Assembly (NCBI RefSeq): GCF_036983985.1
Contig: NZ_JALAHQ010000003.1
Coordinates: 62,001-126,000, forward strand
Direction of reading: 5' to 3'
DNA length: 64,000 nucleotides
Origin: Alishewanella metallidurans
GTDB lineage: Bacteria > Pseudomonadota > Gammaproteobacteria > Enterobacterales > Alteromonadaceae
The translations under genes were made by a program, and so were the position numbers. Shown here one piece after another: positions 27,601 through 38,512 of this stretch. The first letter of the stretch is position 1; each line of letters starts with the position of its first letter. The notes under the pieces are model-generated. The model was given only the letters and a program-made list of their open reading frames with translations, had not been told where the DNA came from and did no database searches.

Positions 27601-29100
27601 TTACTTAATACCGTGCATCAGTTTGTTAATTAATGGCGCAATAAGTAACAGTAAAATACCTGCGCCCACTAACAAATAAAAACTAAAGCTAAAGCCCGAT
27701 AATGCTGACTCAACAGTCATACCCGTTTCACCCGATATTTCACCGGCTAATAAACCCGATAAGTTGTTACCTGTAGCAATACTTAAGAACCACGCGCCCA
27801 TAGCTAAGCCAACATAACGCACTGGCGCTAGCTTAGTTACCATAGATAAACCAATTGGCGATAAACATAACTCACCTATGGTTTGAAACACGTAACAGGC
27901 AGCTAAAGGCCAAAATGGGATCATACCGTTGCTATCAACTAATGACGTTAACGCATACATTAATACTAAGAAACCCGCCGCATTACCTAATAAGCCAAAA
28001 CCAAACTTACGTGGGATAGACGGCTCAATGCCTTTTTTCGCGGTTAGATACCAAATGTAACTAATAACAGGCGCAAAGGCTAAAATAGCCAATGAGTTAA
28101 CCGACTGAAACCAACCGGTAGGAAAGACAAAGCCGCCCTCACCAAACAGATCTCGGTTTACCAAGTTTTGCGCTAAAAAGTTAAACGACGAACCGGCTTG
28201 TTCGAAAAACATCCAAAATGTTACGTTAAAACCAAATAAAATAAGTAACGCCAGTACGCGGTGCATTTGCACCTTGCCTTCGGTTTTACCTTCCATTAAT
28301 AGCATTAGCGCCACAATAATAAACATGATGCCTAATAACCACGCCAATGCTTCGGCACCAACATAAGCCATTAATGCGTAAACAACTGGAATAGCCACTA
28401 AAATACCGGCAATAACATAGGCCATCATTTTAGTCGCTGGCTTATCCGCAGGTACTTTACCCAAACCCATTAGTTGTCTACGGCCTAAGAAAAACCAGAA
28501 GGTGCTTAACAACATACCAATACCGGCTGCAGCAAACACCACTTTGTAGTTTTGATATTGCGGTGTGCCGAACACTTCACTGGCTAACCAGCCGGTTAAT
28601 AGTGGGGCTAAAAAACCGCCCATGTTAATACCCATATAAAATATGGTAAAACCACGGTCACGGCGTTCGTCTTGTGGCGCATAAAGTTGGCCCACTAACG
28701 ATGATATGTTTGGCTTAAACAAGCCATTACCAACAATAATAACCGCTAAACCTAGCAAGAATAGTTGCTGGTTTGGCAGCATAATCATAAATAGGCCAGC
28801 CGACATCACCACCGCGCCAAGTAAAATAGAGCGCTGATAACCAATTATTCGGTCGGCAACATAGCCACCAAAAATGGCCGTGGCATAAACCAAGGCTAAA
28901 TAAGCACCATAGGTTTTTGAGGCGTAGGCTTCACCTGAGGCGTCACCAGCAAAAAATTGTGCCACAATATAAAGCGTTAATGCCCAGCGAATACCATAAA
29001 AGGCGAAACGCTCCCAAAATTCTGCCATAAAAAGCATCCATAGTGGCTTGGGGTGCCCCCATAGATCAGTAAAACTTGTCGTTGTGGTGGTTGTACTCAT
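27601..29100 (-). CDS. Proton-dependent oligopeptide transporter (POT/PTR family)
   Basis: 499 aa from the ATG at 29100, chosen because GGGAGGG lies eight bases upstream and the protein then starts MSTTTTTTSFTDLWGHPKPL; a longer frame upstream is unlikely. The POT signature E-x-x-E-R-F appears in EFWERFAFYGIRWAL, and further helices follow with GYQRSILLGAVVMSAGLFMI and the PTR motif FTIFYMGINMGGFLAPLLTG. These carriers import di- and tripeptides with protons through the inner membrane. It is monocistronic, with palindromes in its upstream region. It may complement the pepD and M14 peptidases of the region. Confidence 0.93.
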   Translation of the reverse strand: MSTTTTTTSFTDLWGHPKPLWMLFMAEFWERFAFYGIRWALTLYIVAQFFAGDASGEAYASKTYGAYLALVYATAIFGGYVADRIIGYQRSILLGAVVMSAGLFMIMLPNQQLFLLGLAVIIVGNGLFKPNISSLVGQLYAPQDERRDRGFTIFYMGINMGGFLAPLLTGWLASEVFGTPQYQNYKVVFAAAGIGMLLSTFWFFLGRRQLMGLGKVPADKPATKMMAYVIAGILVAIPVVYALMAYVGAEALAWLLGIMFIIVALMLLMEGKTEGKVQMHRVLALLILFGFNVTFWMFFEQAGSSFNFLAQNLVNRDLFGEGGFVFPTGWFQSVNSLAILAFAPVISYIWYLTAKKGIEPSIPRKFGFGLLGNAAGFLVLMYALTSLVDSNGMIPFWPLAACYVFQTIGELCLSPIGLSMVTKLAPVRYVGLAMGAWFLSIATGNNLSGLLAGEISGETGMTVESALSGFSFSFYLLVGAGILLLLIAPLINKLMHGIK

Positions 29101-29271
29101 AAAACCCTCCCTATTAAGTCGGCGCTGCTTATTGTTGTTGTCAGCTAACCGAAAAGAACGCACGTTTTCGTTATTGTGTCGTACTGAATTTATGACACAA
29201 AATACAGTTGTAATTAACACGGCTGGCGAAGAATAAACGCGTTTAACGCGCAATACCATAATTGTTAGCTA

Positions 29272-29285
29272 ACAAAACAAGAAAA
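29272..29285. promoter_or_regulatory. Palindrome upstream of POT transporter
   Basis: TTGTTAGCTAACAA is a perfect 14-bp palindrome, and CGCGTTTAACGCG (29238-29250) is another, both in the gap between the divergent POT and recC genes. They may be regulator sites; no regulator is identified. Confidence 0.35.
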
Positions 29286-29405
29286 ATATCCGCATAGTTG
29301 AGCGTTGCTGCGGGCTAGCTGGTTAGGTTGTTGCGCCATTTTCCCTAAGTAATCATAAGCCTAAGGTAGCTGATTTGTTGCTGGCTGTGCTAATCTGGCT
29401 GCATC

Positions 29406-32400
29406 ATGTTTTACCCGAGAAATAGCATGCTAGAGCCCGGTTTTGTGGTGATCCATAGTAATCAACTTGAAACACTGCGCGAACTTTTAGTGCAGTGGAT
29501 CAGCAGCCATCCGATATCGGTGTTAGGCACTGAAGAAATATTGGTGCAAAGTAATGGTATTGCACAGTGGCTAAAAATGGCCTTAGCCGAAACCGCCAAT
29601 AACCATCCTGGCATAGCTGCCGGTTTGCAAGTAGAGCTGCCTAACCAGTTTGTCTGGCAGCTCTATCGCGCCGTGTTGGGTGATAGCATTCCAAAAAGCT
29701 TACCCTATGATAAAAACAACTTAAGTTGGCGTATTCTGGGCTTGTTACCCGAGCTTAGCGCTGAGGTTTTTGCGCCGCTGCAACGTTATTTGCAGGATGA
29801 CAACGATGGCAGAAAAAGCTATCAGCTGGCACTGCGCTTAGCCGATTTACTCGATCAATATCAGGTGTATCGTGCCGACTGGCTGCAAAGCTGGCGCGAC
29901 GGCCACGATTTACTGCCAAACAGCAAGCAACAACACGTACCGGTCGATCAGTTATGGCAACCGGCATTATGGCGGCTGTTGCAGCAACAACTCGCCAGCC
30001 ATAGCGCGGACAATGCCTATTCTAGCCGTGCCGACATTCATAGTACCGCGCTTAGTGCGCTACGCTTAGGCCAATTAGCTAGGCCAGATTTACTGCCAGA
30101 GCGCATTATTGTGTTTGGTGTGTCGTCATTACCACAGCAAACAGTAGAGCTACTGGCCGCATTAGGTGCGCAGCGTCAGGTGTTATTAACCGTACTTAAC
30201 CCATGCCGGCATTTTTGGGGCGACATTAGCAACGTTAAAGATGAAATGCGTGGTGCGCAAAAACGCCATCAACGTAAACCAGGTTTACCGGCACAGCTCG
30301 ATGCCGATGCGTTATATTTACATGCCCCAGTGTTACTGGCTAGCTTAGGTAAGCAAGGCCGAGATTATGTAAGCTTGCTTGACCAATTTGATCAACCCGA
30401 GCAATACCAGCATTGGTTTAATGGCCGTATCGACTTATTTTCTGAGCCTAGTGCTAACGTTGCCAGCCTGGGGTTACTAGCTCAGCTGCAACAAGGTATG
30501 TTAGAGCTAGAAGCCATGCCTAACCCAGCGAGACTGTTAGCGGCGTCAGATCAGAGTATTAGCTTTCATATTGCCCATAGTCGCCAGCGCGAAGTGGAAA
30601 TTTTACAAGATAATTTGATTGCCGCCTTTGCTGCTAACCCCAGCTTGCAACCGCGCGATATTATTATTATGACGCCTGATATTAGCCAGTACCAAAGCCA
30701 TGTGCATGCCGTGTTTGGCCGTTTAGCGCAAGACGACCCACGCTTTTTACCCTATACCTTAGCTGATCAAAGTCTGCGCGGCAGCCAACCTTTGTTAGTC
30801 GCACTGGAATATCTGCTTGATTTGCCCACACAGCGCTTTGCGTTAAGTGAAATGAGCGATCTACTCGATGTGCCAGCCATACAACGGCGTTTTAATATTA
30901 ACCCCGAAGCCTTGCCGCAGTTACGGCTATGGCTTAGTGAAGCGGGCGTGCGCTGGGGGCTAGATGCAGAGCAACGCGCCGGTTTAGCGCTGGGCGAGCT
31001 AGATAGCAGTTATAGCTGGATGTTTGGTATTGAACGTATGTTGTTAGGTTTTGCAATGGGTGATGAAACCCCGTGGCAAAATTGTGCACCCTACGCAGAA
31101 GTGGCCGGTTTAGCGGCGGCTGAACTTGGCGCAGTGCTGCAATTTATTCAACAGCTAAAGCATTGGTTTAGCATTATTAGTCAGGCTAAAGCCCAAAGTT
31201 TACTCAGCTGGCAGCAGCTAATGTTATCAGAGCAGGGGCTGTTGCTAAGCCTGTTTGATTTTGCCGATGAACAAGACCAGCTAATTTATAGCCGCTTAAG
31301 TGACGCGCTAGCGCAGTTAGTTAGCGCGGCCGAAAGTGGTGACTTTAGCGGCGATATTAGTTTGCCGGTACTGCGCGAAGCGTGGTTAGAGCAAGCTAGC
31401 CAAAGCGGCTTAAGCCAGCGCTTTTTAGCGGGCAGCTTAACGTTTTCTACGCTGATGCCAATGCGGGCCATTCCGTTTAAACGTATTTATTTATTGGGTT
31501 TAAATGATGGTGACTACCCTCGTACCCGCATGCGCGACGACTTTGATTTAATGGCCTATGATTATCGGCCTGGCGATCGTTCACGGCGCGATGATGACCG
31601 CTATTTGTTTTTAGAAGCACTACTAAGCGCCCGCGAAGCGGTTTATATCAGCTGGGTAGGGCGCAATATACGCAATAACAGCGAGCTGCCGCCCAGTGTA
31701 TTAGTGAACCAGCTGCGCGATCTACTTAACAGCGGCTGGCATACCGGCACTGAGCAAAGCGTCGCCGATAGCCTAAGCCATACTTATCCATTACAGCCGT
31801 TTTCGGCGCAGTACTTTAATGGCAGCTATGCAACCTATGCCCATGAATGGCAGGCGGCGCATCAAGGTAGCGTGCTACAAAGCAGCTTGTCAGAAGGTGT
31901 GTTTGCAGAAGGCAGCGAACCCTTACCGTTACTCAGTGTGCGCTTACTCGATGATTTTTTAGCTAACCCCTGTCGGCACTATTTAAGCCAACGTTTTAAA
32001 ACACGGTTTTATCGCTCAGAACTGAGCGGCGAAGATACCGAACCCTTTGTGCTTAATACCTTGCAGTTGTATCAATTAAAAATGCAGCTGCTCGATCAAC
32101 TGCTAATACAACCTGAGTTTAACCTTGAACAGGCTATTGCCCAACTGGCCCGCCAAGCGCAGTTACCATTGGCATTGTTTGGTCAAATAGCTGGGGCACA
32201 AATTGTTCGTGAAGCACAAGTGGTTTTTGCCCGCTATCGTGCCAGCGGCATTACTTGGCAACGCCGCGAACAGGCATTAACACTGCAATTGCAACCCGCG
32301 GGCATAGCGCTAAACGATACGTTAGCTAACCTATATCAAGGTGATGCTGGCCAGCAGGCGCTTATTTTACTGCGGCCAACGGCAGTGCGCGATAACGGCG

Positions 32401-32852
32401 CTTTGCGTTGGCACACACTGCGTGGTGCCTGGTTGCAGCAGCTGGTGGCTAATGCTCAAGGCGAAGCCGTATCCATTTATCAGTATGGCTTAGACGACGC
32501 CGTACAACTATTACCGCAAACTACTGGCGCGGCGCAACAGCAACTTATTAACCTAGTACAAAGCTGGCAAAGCGGTTTGTTACAGCCCTTACCACTGATG
32601 CCAAAAACTGCGCTGTGTTATTTACAAACTCAAGATGAAAACAAAAGCCGTGAAGTATTTGAAGGCGGTTATAAGCGTGCAGGCGAACGTGACAATGCGC
32701 CAGAACTTACCCGCTATTACCCCGATTTTGCTAGCCTAATGGCCGCAGGTTTTACCGATTGGGCGCAGCAAGTTTATGGCCCACTATTGCAAAGCAATAT
32801 TGCGGGTGAAGAGGCAACCGCCAGCAATACCAACCAAAGAGGTAAGCCATGA
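29406..32852 (+). CDS. recC: Exodeoxyribonuclease V subunit gamma (RecC)
   Basis: 1148 aa, family length. RecC recognises Chi and splits the strands in the RecBCD helicase-nuclease that repairs double-strand breaks and degrades foreign linear DNA. It has VVIHSNQLETLRELLVQWIS near the start, EEILVQSNGIAQWLKMALAE, and PRLLAASDQSISFHIAHSRQ-type sequence mid-protein (here ARLLAASDQSISFHIAHSRQ), then FKRIYLLGLNDGDYPRTRMR. The ATG at 29427 (MLEPGF) is an alternative start closer to E. coli RecC. It overlaps recB by four bases (ATGA). The E. coli neighbour ptrA is absent. Confidence 0.95.
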   Translation: MFYPRNSMLEPGFVVIHSNQLETLRELLVQWISSHPISVLGTEEILVQSNGIAQWLKMALAETANNHPGIAAGLQVELPNQFVWQLYRAVLGDSIPKSLPYDKNNLSWRILGLLPELSAEVFAPLQRYLQDDNDGRKSYQLALRLADLLDQYQVYRADWLQSWRDGHDLLPNSKQQHVPVDQLWQPALWRLLQQQLASHSADNAYSSRADIHSTALSALRLGQLARPDLLPERIIVFGVSSLPQQTVELLAALGAQRQVLLTVLNPCRHFWGDISNVKDEMRGAQKRHQRKPGLPAQLDADALYLHAPVLLASLGKQGRDYVSLLDQFDQPEQYQHWFNGRIDLFSEPSANVASLGLLAQLQQGMLELEAMPNPARLLAASDQSISFHIAHSRQREVEILQDNLIAAFAANPSLQPRDIIIMTPDISQYQSHVHAVFGRLAQDDPRFLPYTLADQSLRGSQPLLVALEYLLDLPTQRFALSEMSDLLDVPAIQRRFNINPEALPQLRLWLSEAGVRWGLDAEQRAGLALGELDSSYSWMFGIERMLLGFAMGDETPWQNCAPYAEVAGLAAAELGAVLQFIQQLKHWFSIISQAKAQSLLSWQQLMLSEQGLLLSLFDFADEQDQLIYSRLSDALAQLVSAAESGDFSGDISLPVLREAWLEQASQSGLSQRFLAGSLTFSTLMPMRAIPFKRIYLLGLNDGDYPRTRMRDDFDLMAYDYRPGDRSRRDDDRYLFLEALLSAREAVYISWVGRNIRNNSELPPSVLVNQLRDLLNSGWHTGTEQSVADSLSHTYPLQPFSAQYFNGSYATYAHEWQAAHQGSVLQSSLSEGVFAEGSEPLPLLSVRLLDDFLANPCRHYLSQRFKTRFYRSELSGEDTEPFVLNTLQLYQLKMQLLDQLLIQPEFNLEQAIAQLARQAQLPLALFGQIAGAQIVREAQVVFARYRASGITWQRREQALTLQLQPAGIALNDTLANLYQGDAGQQALILLRPTAVRDNGALRWHTLRGAWLQQLVANAQGEAVSIYQYGLDDAVQLLPQTTGAAQQQLINLVQSWQSGLLQPLPLMPKTALCYLQTQDENKSREVFEGGYKRAGERDNAPELTRYYPDFASLMAAGFTDWAQQVYGPLLQSNIAGEEATASNTNQRGKP

Positions 32853-35800
32853 GTCGTGTGCAGCAGTTAGATGCGTTAACTTTTCCACTGCACGGCAACC
32901 GGCTAATTGAAGCCAGTGCCGGTACGGGTAAAACCTATACCTTGGCGGCACTCTATTTACGTTTAGTGCTTGGTCATGGTCAAGCTGCACCCGCCGATGC
33001 GGCAGAGCCAAACAATGCCACCGCGTTTAGCCATGCCTTAACGCCGCCAGATATTTTAGTGGTTACCTTTACCCGCGCTGCAACCGCAGAGCTACGTGAT
33101 CGGATACGGGCGCGGTTAGTCGAAGCCGCTGACGCATTTCGTGTTGGCAGCAGCACCGACGTAATTCTTAATGGCTTATTGCAAAGCTATAACACAGCGC
33201 AATATCCGTCTTGCGCTGGTGTACTAGAGCGTGCCGCACAGTGGATGGACGAAGCCGCTATTTTTACCATTCATGGCTGGTGTCAGCGCATGTTGGCGGA
33301 ACATGCCTTCGATTCCGGTATGGCCTTTGGCGAGCAGCTTAGCGACGACAACCAGCAGTTGTTGCACACACTAGCCTGTGACTATTGGCGGCGGTTTTTA
33401 TATCCATTAACCGACGGCCAATTACTTGGTGAGTTAGGTAATATTGCCAAGTCGCCAGAAGCGCTACTAGCGGATATTCAGCCTTGGTTGCAGGCCGATG
33501 CGGTAAATATGCAGTTTAATGCTAACGGTAAACCTTTGCCTGCGCCGCTTAGCCCCGAACAAGTTGCCGCGCCACTAGCGCAGTGGCAACAGCAAATGCA
33601 GCAGCTATGCCAGCAGATACAACCGCTATTGCAAACCGATGTTTTGCAGTTACTCGACGATGCTTTTGCTAATAGTTGGCTCAATGGCAATAAATTTAAA
33701 GCGCCAAGCTGGCAAGCAGAGCGACAATGGTGGCAAGCGCAGTTAGCCGAGCCTGCGCAGTTTAATGATCATCAAGCCGAGTTTGCCAAAATGGTGCTTA
33801 AGTACAGCGCTACTAACTTAGCGGCGGCACAAAAAAAAGGTCAACCGCTAGTTAGCCATGCGTTATTTAACCAACTAGATGCGGTGCTTGAATTACTTAA
33901 TGCCAAGCCACAGTTAGCGATTAATGTGCGCCAGCATGCGGCGCTGTGGTTAGCGGCTGAATTTAGACAGCGAAAAAAGCAGCGCGCCGAGCTCGATTTT
34001 AATGATCTGTTACTGCAGTTGCATCAAGCACTTAAAGGCGAAGGCGGTGCGGTATTGGCCGCCAGAATTCGTAGCCAGTATCCGGTGGCAATGGTAGATG
34101 AGTTTCAAGATACCGATCCGATACAGTTCGCGATTTTTCGCGCCATTTATCCAGATGTTAGTAGCCAAACCAATGCGTTAATTATGGTTGGCGATCCCAA
34201 ACAAGCTATTTATAGCTTTCGTGGTGCCGATTTATATACTTATTTACAGGCGCGCAGCCTAACGGCAGGGCGGCATTACAGTTTAAGTAAAAACTTTCGC
34301 TCAACTAAACCGCTAGTCGATGCGGTTAATCAGCTATTTAACCAAGCCGAGCTAGCGCGCGGGGCCTTTGGTTTTGGTTTGGCCGACACCACCCCATTGC
34401 CGTTTATTAATGTTGCCGCACAGGGCAAAAACACGCAGTTACAACAAGCAGGGCAAAGTGTGCCTGCACTTAATTACTGGCGAATTGAAGCTAACGAGGG
34501 CGAGCTAAAAAAAGGCGGCTACCAAACGCTAATGGCCGAAGCTTGCGCCAACCAAATTACCTTATTACTGCAACAAGCTGCTGCCGGTAACACCGGCTTT
34601 GTTAACGAAAGCGGTAAGCTTAGTGCATTGCAACCGTCTGATATTGCCATCTTAGTGCGTGATCGCCACGAAGCCGCATTAGTGCGGCAACAGCTTAGCC
34701 TGCGCAATGTGCGTTCGGTATATTTATCAGATAACGAGTCTATTTTTCAAAGTGCTGAGGCCAGCGCTGTGCTGTATTGGTTACGAGCCTGTCATCAGTT
34801 AGAAGATGACAATTTACTGCGCGCGGCCTTAGCGCTGCCACTCTCTGCTAATACCGATGGTCAGCTGCAACACTGGCTTAATGACGAGTTAGCGTGGGAG
34901 CAACTTACCGAGCAAATTCGAGATTTTCGACAAATTTGGCGGCAAAAAGGCGTGCTAGCGATGGTCAGTGCTTGGCTGCATTATTTTGCCCTGCCAGCAA
35001 AATGGCTAGCGCAAGATTACGGCGAGCGCTGCCTAACTAACGTATTACATTTAGCCGAACTACTGCAAAGCGAAAGTGCGCAACGTGACGGTGAAACCGG
35101 TTTAATTCGTTGGCTAAACGAGCAGCTAGACAAAGGCTCGGCTAATGACGAGCAACAACTGCGACTAGAAAGCGATCAGCAATTAGTGCAGGTGGTGACC
35201 ATTCATAAAAGTAAGGGTCTGCAATATAACCTGGTGTTTCTACCCTTTATTTGTGGTTTTAAGGCGGCGAAAAAAGATCGACCGCAGCGCTATTTTGATG
35301 GCGAAAAAATGATACTCGATCTCACGCCCGACGATGCGGCACTTGAACAAGCTGAGCGTGGCAGGTTACTAGAAGATATTCGTTTATTATACGTGGCACT
35401 AACTCGGCCGGTTTATGCCTGCTGGCTAGGCTTAGCGGTATTTAGCGAAGGTAATAGCAAAAAATCTAAACTGGCACAAAGCGCGTTGGGCTATTTATTA
35501 AATTTACCGCCAGAATGCACTAATGCCGATTTAACGGCCGCTTTGGCGGGCCTGCCTTGGCAACAACAAGTTATGCCAGCGGCACACGCTGGGCTAGTGA
35601 GCGCACCACTGCAGCAACTTACGCCAGCGCTGCGGCTAAGCACGCCGCTGCGACGTGAGCGTTGGTGGATAGCCAGTTATTCTGCACTGCGCACCGAAGG
35701 CGCCATGGCCAGCACTACTGATATGCCCTCGGCACTGGCCGCAGATACGGCGCTAGATAACCTATTACAGGAAGAATCTACCGAGCCATTACTGCATAGC

Positions 35801-36547
35801 GAGCAACAGCAAAGTATGCATGATTTCCCTCGCGGCGCTGTGCCGGGTACGTTTTTACACCAATTACTTGAAGATGCACAGCAGCAGGGTTTTGCGCATT
35901 GTGACGCGACCTTTATTAGCGGCTTATTGCAGCAGCACCTAACGCGCTACAACTGGCAACCATGGCAGCCGGTATTACAGCCTTGGTTAGTACAAATGCT
36001 GCAAGTACCATTAACCGGCATTAACCAAAGCCTAGCGCAGTTACAAACGGTGCGCGCGGAGCTAGAGTTTTGGTTGCAAACCGAGCAGGTTAATGTACGC
36101 AAGCTTGATCATTATATTAGCCAAGCTATTTTGCCCGGCGTGCCAAGGCCAGCGTTGTTACCCGATACCTTAAATGGCATGTTAAAAGGCTTTATTGACT
36201 TGACCTTACAAGCTAAAGACCAACGCTATTGGGTACTGGATTATAAATCAAATTGGTTAGGTACAAATAACAGCGACTATAACCTAGAGAACATGCAACA
36301 GGCGCTGCTAGCACGGCGCTATGACGTGCAAGCCGCGCTATATATGCTGGCGCTACATAGGTTATTAAAGTTGCGTCAACCTGGCTATTTAGCCGCGCCA
36401 GAACGTTATTTCGGTGGTGCTTTTTATTGGTTTGTGCGTGCGCCAGAGCAAGGCCAGCTGCAACTTACGGCGCCTTTTGCCCTGCTACAGCAATTAGATA
36501 AACTCTTTTCCGGCCAGCCGGTAACGGACGATGCCAATGCAAATTAA
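32849..36547 (+). CDS. recB: Exodeoxyribonuclease V subunit beta (RecB)
   Basis: 1232 aa 3'-5' helicase and nuclease of RecBCD. Walker A is in LIEASAGTGKTYTLAALYL, motif II in MVDEFQDTDPIQF, motif III in GDPKQAIYSFRGADLYTYLQ, motif V-like in VVTIHKSKGLQYNLVFLPF and motif VI in RLLYVALTRPVYACWL. The C-terminal nuclease retains GMLKGFIDLTL and VLDYKSNWLG, the metal-binding D-x-K. Start and stop overlap recC and recD, so all three subunits are translationally coupled. It looks intact and functional. Confidence 0.96.
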   Translation: MSRVQQLDALTFPLHGNRLIEASAGTGKTYTLAALYLRLVLGHGQAAPADAAEPNNATAFSHALTPPDILVVTFTRAATAELRDRIRARLVEAADAFRVGSSTDVILNGLLQSYNTAQYPSCAGVLERAAQWMDEAAIFTIHGWCQRMLAEHAFDSGMAFGEQLSDDNQQLLHTLACDYWRRFLYPLTDGQLLGELGNIAKSPEALLADIQPWLQADAVNMQFNANGKPLPAPLSPEQVAAPLAQWQQQMQQLCQQIQPLLQTDVLQLLDDAFANSWLNGNKFKAPSWQAERQWWQAQLAEPAQFNDHQAEFAKMVLKYSATNLAAAQKKGQPLVSHALFNQLDAVLELLNAKPQLAINVRQHAALWLAAEFRQRKKQRAELDFNDLLLQLHQALKGEGGAVLAARIRSQYPVAMVDEFQDTDPIQFAIFRAIYPDVSSQTNALIMVGDPKQAIYSFRGADLYTYLQARSLTAGRHYSLSKNFRSTKPLVDAVNQLFNQAELARGAFGFGLADTTPLPFINVAAQGKNTQLQQAGQSVPALNYWRIEANEGELKKGGYQTLMAEACANQITLLLQQAAAGNTGFVNESGKLSALQPSDIAILVRDRHEAALVRQQLSLRNVRSVYLSDNESIFQSAEASAVLYWLRACHQLEDDNLLRAALALPLSANTDGQLQHWLNDELAWEQLTEQIRDFRQIWRQKGVLAMVSAWLHYFALPAKWLAQDYGERCLTNVLHLAELLQSESAQRDGETGLIRWLNEQLDKGSANDEQQLRLESDQQLVQVVTIHKSKGLQYNLVFLPFICGFKAAKKDRPQRYFDGEKMILDLTPDDAALEQAERGRLLEDIRLLYVALTRPVYACWLGLAVFSEGNSKKSKLAQSALGYLLNLPPECTNADLTAALAGLPWQQQVMPAAHAGLVSAPLQQLTPALRLSTPLRRERWWIASYSALRTEGAMASTTDMPSALAADTALDNLLQEESTEPLLHSEQQQSMHDFPRGAVPGTFLHQLLEDAQQQGFAHCDATFISGLLQQHLTRYNWQPWQPVLQPWLVQMLQVPLTGINQSLAQLQTVRAELEFWLQTEQVNVRKLDHYISQAILPGVPRPALLPDTLNGMLKGFIDLTLQAKDQRYWVLDYKSNWLGTNNSDYNLENMQQALLARRYDVQAALYMLALHRLLKLRQPGYLAAPERYFGGAFYWFVRAPEQGQLQLTAPFALLQQLDKLFSGQPVTDDANAN

Positions 36548-38477
36548 TTTATTTAATGACGACGCGCCATTAGCCGCGCCTGCGGTTAGCCAGCCTAGTA
36601 CTAGCACCTTAACGGAACTGAAACAGATGCAAGCCTTGTTGCAGCGCTGGGTAGACCGACGCTGGCTAAGAGCCTTAGATATGCAGCTGCCGCAAACGCT
36701 TAATCAACTGGCAACCGAGCCACAACCTTTAATCTGGTTGCTCACGGCATTACTCTGTCATCAGTATGGTCGAGGCCATAGCTGTATTTTACTCAGTGAT
36801 CTTATCTCTGATCCTGATGCGTTATTGAGTTTACCGCCACAAAATCAGTTTTTGCAGCGTTTTACCGACCGGCCGTCTAATCTGTTAATGGGTTTAACAC
36901 GGCAAGATTATCAGCAAGCGTTAGCTGCTAGCCCTTGGTTACAAGGTGAACCCGCTGCCCCCTTGGTTTGGCTGGACAATCGGCTATATTTAAACCGCTT
37001 GTATCAAGCCGAACAGCAAGTAAAACAAGGTATTGCCACAAGAGTAGAAGCCGTGTTGCCGATAGCGCCCAAGGTGGCGCAAAGCTTAGCAAGCTTATTT
37101 ACCGCTGCGACACCTAGTGCTGCAACCGAACCTGACTGGCAAAAGCTAGCTTGTGCTATGGCATTGCAGCGGCGTTTTGCCATTATTACTGGTGGGCCTG
37201 GCACGGGTAAAACCACTACGGTAGTAAAACTACTAGCCTTATTACAGCAAGGGGCAGCGCAACCGTTAAACATAAAATTAGCCGCGCCAACGGGCAAGGC
37301 TGCGGTACGTTTAACGGAGTCTATCAGTGGTGCTTTAGCCAAATTACCCGAACATTTACGCCATGCTATTCCTACCGAAGTAAGCACCTTGCATCGTTTG
37401 CTTGGCGCTTTACCTAATCGACGCAGTTTTAAACATCATGCAGATGCACCGCTAAGTCTAGACGTGCTGGTGGTAGATGAAGCCTCAATGGTTGACTTAG
37501 AAATGATGGCGGCATTACTCAATGCATTACCGGCACAGGCTAGGTTGATATTACTTGGTGATAAAGATCAGCTATCTTCGGTAGAGGCCGGCTCAGTGCT
37601 GGGCGATTTATGCCGAGGTGCTGAGCTCGGCGGCTATCAAGCCAGCAGTTTAGCCTTATTACAACCTTACTCTGAGCAGCCATTAGCGGCGTGGGCCGGT
37701 GCGGGCTCAGTGCTTAATCAAGCTACGGTAATGCTACGGCATAGCCATAGGTTTGATGCAAAATCAGGTATCGGCCAACTGGCCTTCGCGGTTAATCGCG
37801 GCGATACCAATGCCATAGCGTTATTTGCGCAATTTACTGATATTCAGCTATTGGCTGAGACAAAATTAGCCGCGTTAAAAGATACGGTGGTAGCCGGTTA
37901 TCGTCAGTATTTAAGCGTATTGGCTGCGGATAACAGCCAGCGAGATGTTTGGGCAAAAGCTCTTCTGGGCTGCTATAGTCAATTTCAGTTACTTAGCGCT
38001 TTACGCAGTGGTGACTGGGGTGTTGAAGGCTTAAATATCTTGATCAGCAAGTGGTTAACGGCCGCGGGGCTAATTAATGCTAATCAGCAATGGTACGCCG
38101 GACGCCCCGTTATGATGCAGCGCAATAACTATAGCTTAGGCTTAATGAATGGCGATATTGGTATCACCTTGTTCGATCCGCTAACTGGCAAATTACGTGT
38201 CGTATTTCAGCTTGCTGATGGCAGTATAAAGTGGGTGTTACCCAGCCGATTAACTGACATAGAAACCGCATTTGCGATGACAGTACATAAATCGCAAGGT
38301 TCTGAATTTACTCACTGTTGTTTAGTTTTGCCGCCTGAGCTTAGCCCAATTTTAACGCGCGAACTGCTGTACACCGGCATTACTCGCGCTAAACAGCAAC
38401 TTACCTTGTTGTGTGCGAATACGCATATTTTTCAACAAACCATCGCTAAGCGAGTTACTCGCAGCAGCGGGCTTTAA
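36531..38477 (+). CDS. recD: Exodeoxyribonuclease V subunit alpha (RecD)
   Basis: 648 aa 5'-3' helicase of RecBCD, SF1B type. Walker A is ITGGPGTGKTTTVVKLLAL, motif II VVDEASMVDLEMMAAL, motif III ILLGDKDQLSSVEAGSVLGD and the C-terminal TVHKSQGSEFTHCCLVLP and LLYTGITRAKQQLTLL. The ATG at 36531 lies 17 bases inside recB; a second ATG two codons later is equally possible. No stop or frameshift is seen, so the recCBD set appears complete. Confidence 0.95.
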   Translation: MPMQINLFNDDAPLAAPAVSQPSTSTLTELKQMQALLQRWVDRRWLRALDMQLPQTLNQLATEPQPLIWLLTALLCHQYGRGHSCILLSDLISDPDALLSLPPQNQFLQRFTDRPSNLLMGLTRQDYQQALAASPWLQGEPAAPLVWLDNRLYLNRLYQAEQQVKQGIATRVEAVLPIAPKVAQSLASLFTAATPSAATEPDWQKLACAMALQRRFAIITGGPGTGKTTTVVKLLALLQQGAAQPLNIKLAAPTGKAAVRLTESISGALAKLPEHLRHAIPTEVSTLHRLLGALPNRRSFKHHADAPLSLDVLVVDEASMVDLEMMAALLNALPAQARLILLGDKDQLSSVEAGSVLGDLCRGAELGGYQASSLALLQPYSEQPLAAWAGAGSVLNQATVMLRHSHRFDAKSGIGQLAFAVNRGDTNAIALFAQFTDIQLLAETKLAALKDTVVAGYRQYLSVLAADNSQRDVWAKALLGCYSQFQLLSALRSGDWGVEGLNILISKWLTAAGLINANQQWYAGRPVMMQRNNYSLGLMNGDIGITLFDPLTGKLRVVFQLADGSIKWVLPSRLTDIETAFAMTVHKSQGSEFTHCCLVLPPELSPILTRELLYTGITRAKQQLTLLCANTHIFQQTIAKRVTRSSGL

Positions 38478-38512
38478 TCGCGCACGCATCTCACGTTTTA
38501 AGAGGACATTAT

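Noticed and set aside
29406..38477. recCBD operon as an acquired defence system
   Set aside because: RecBCD restricts linear foreign DNA, but this operon is in core sequence with ordinary composition, so it is annotated as normal housekeeping repair.
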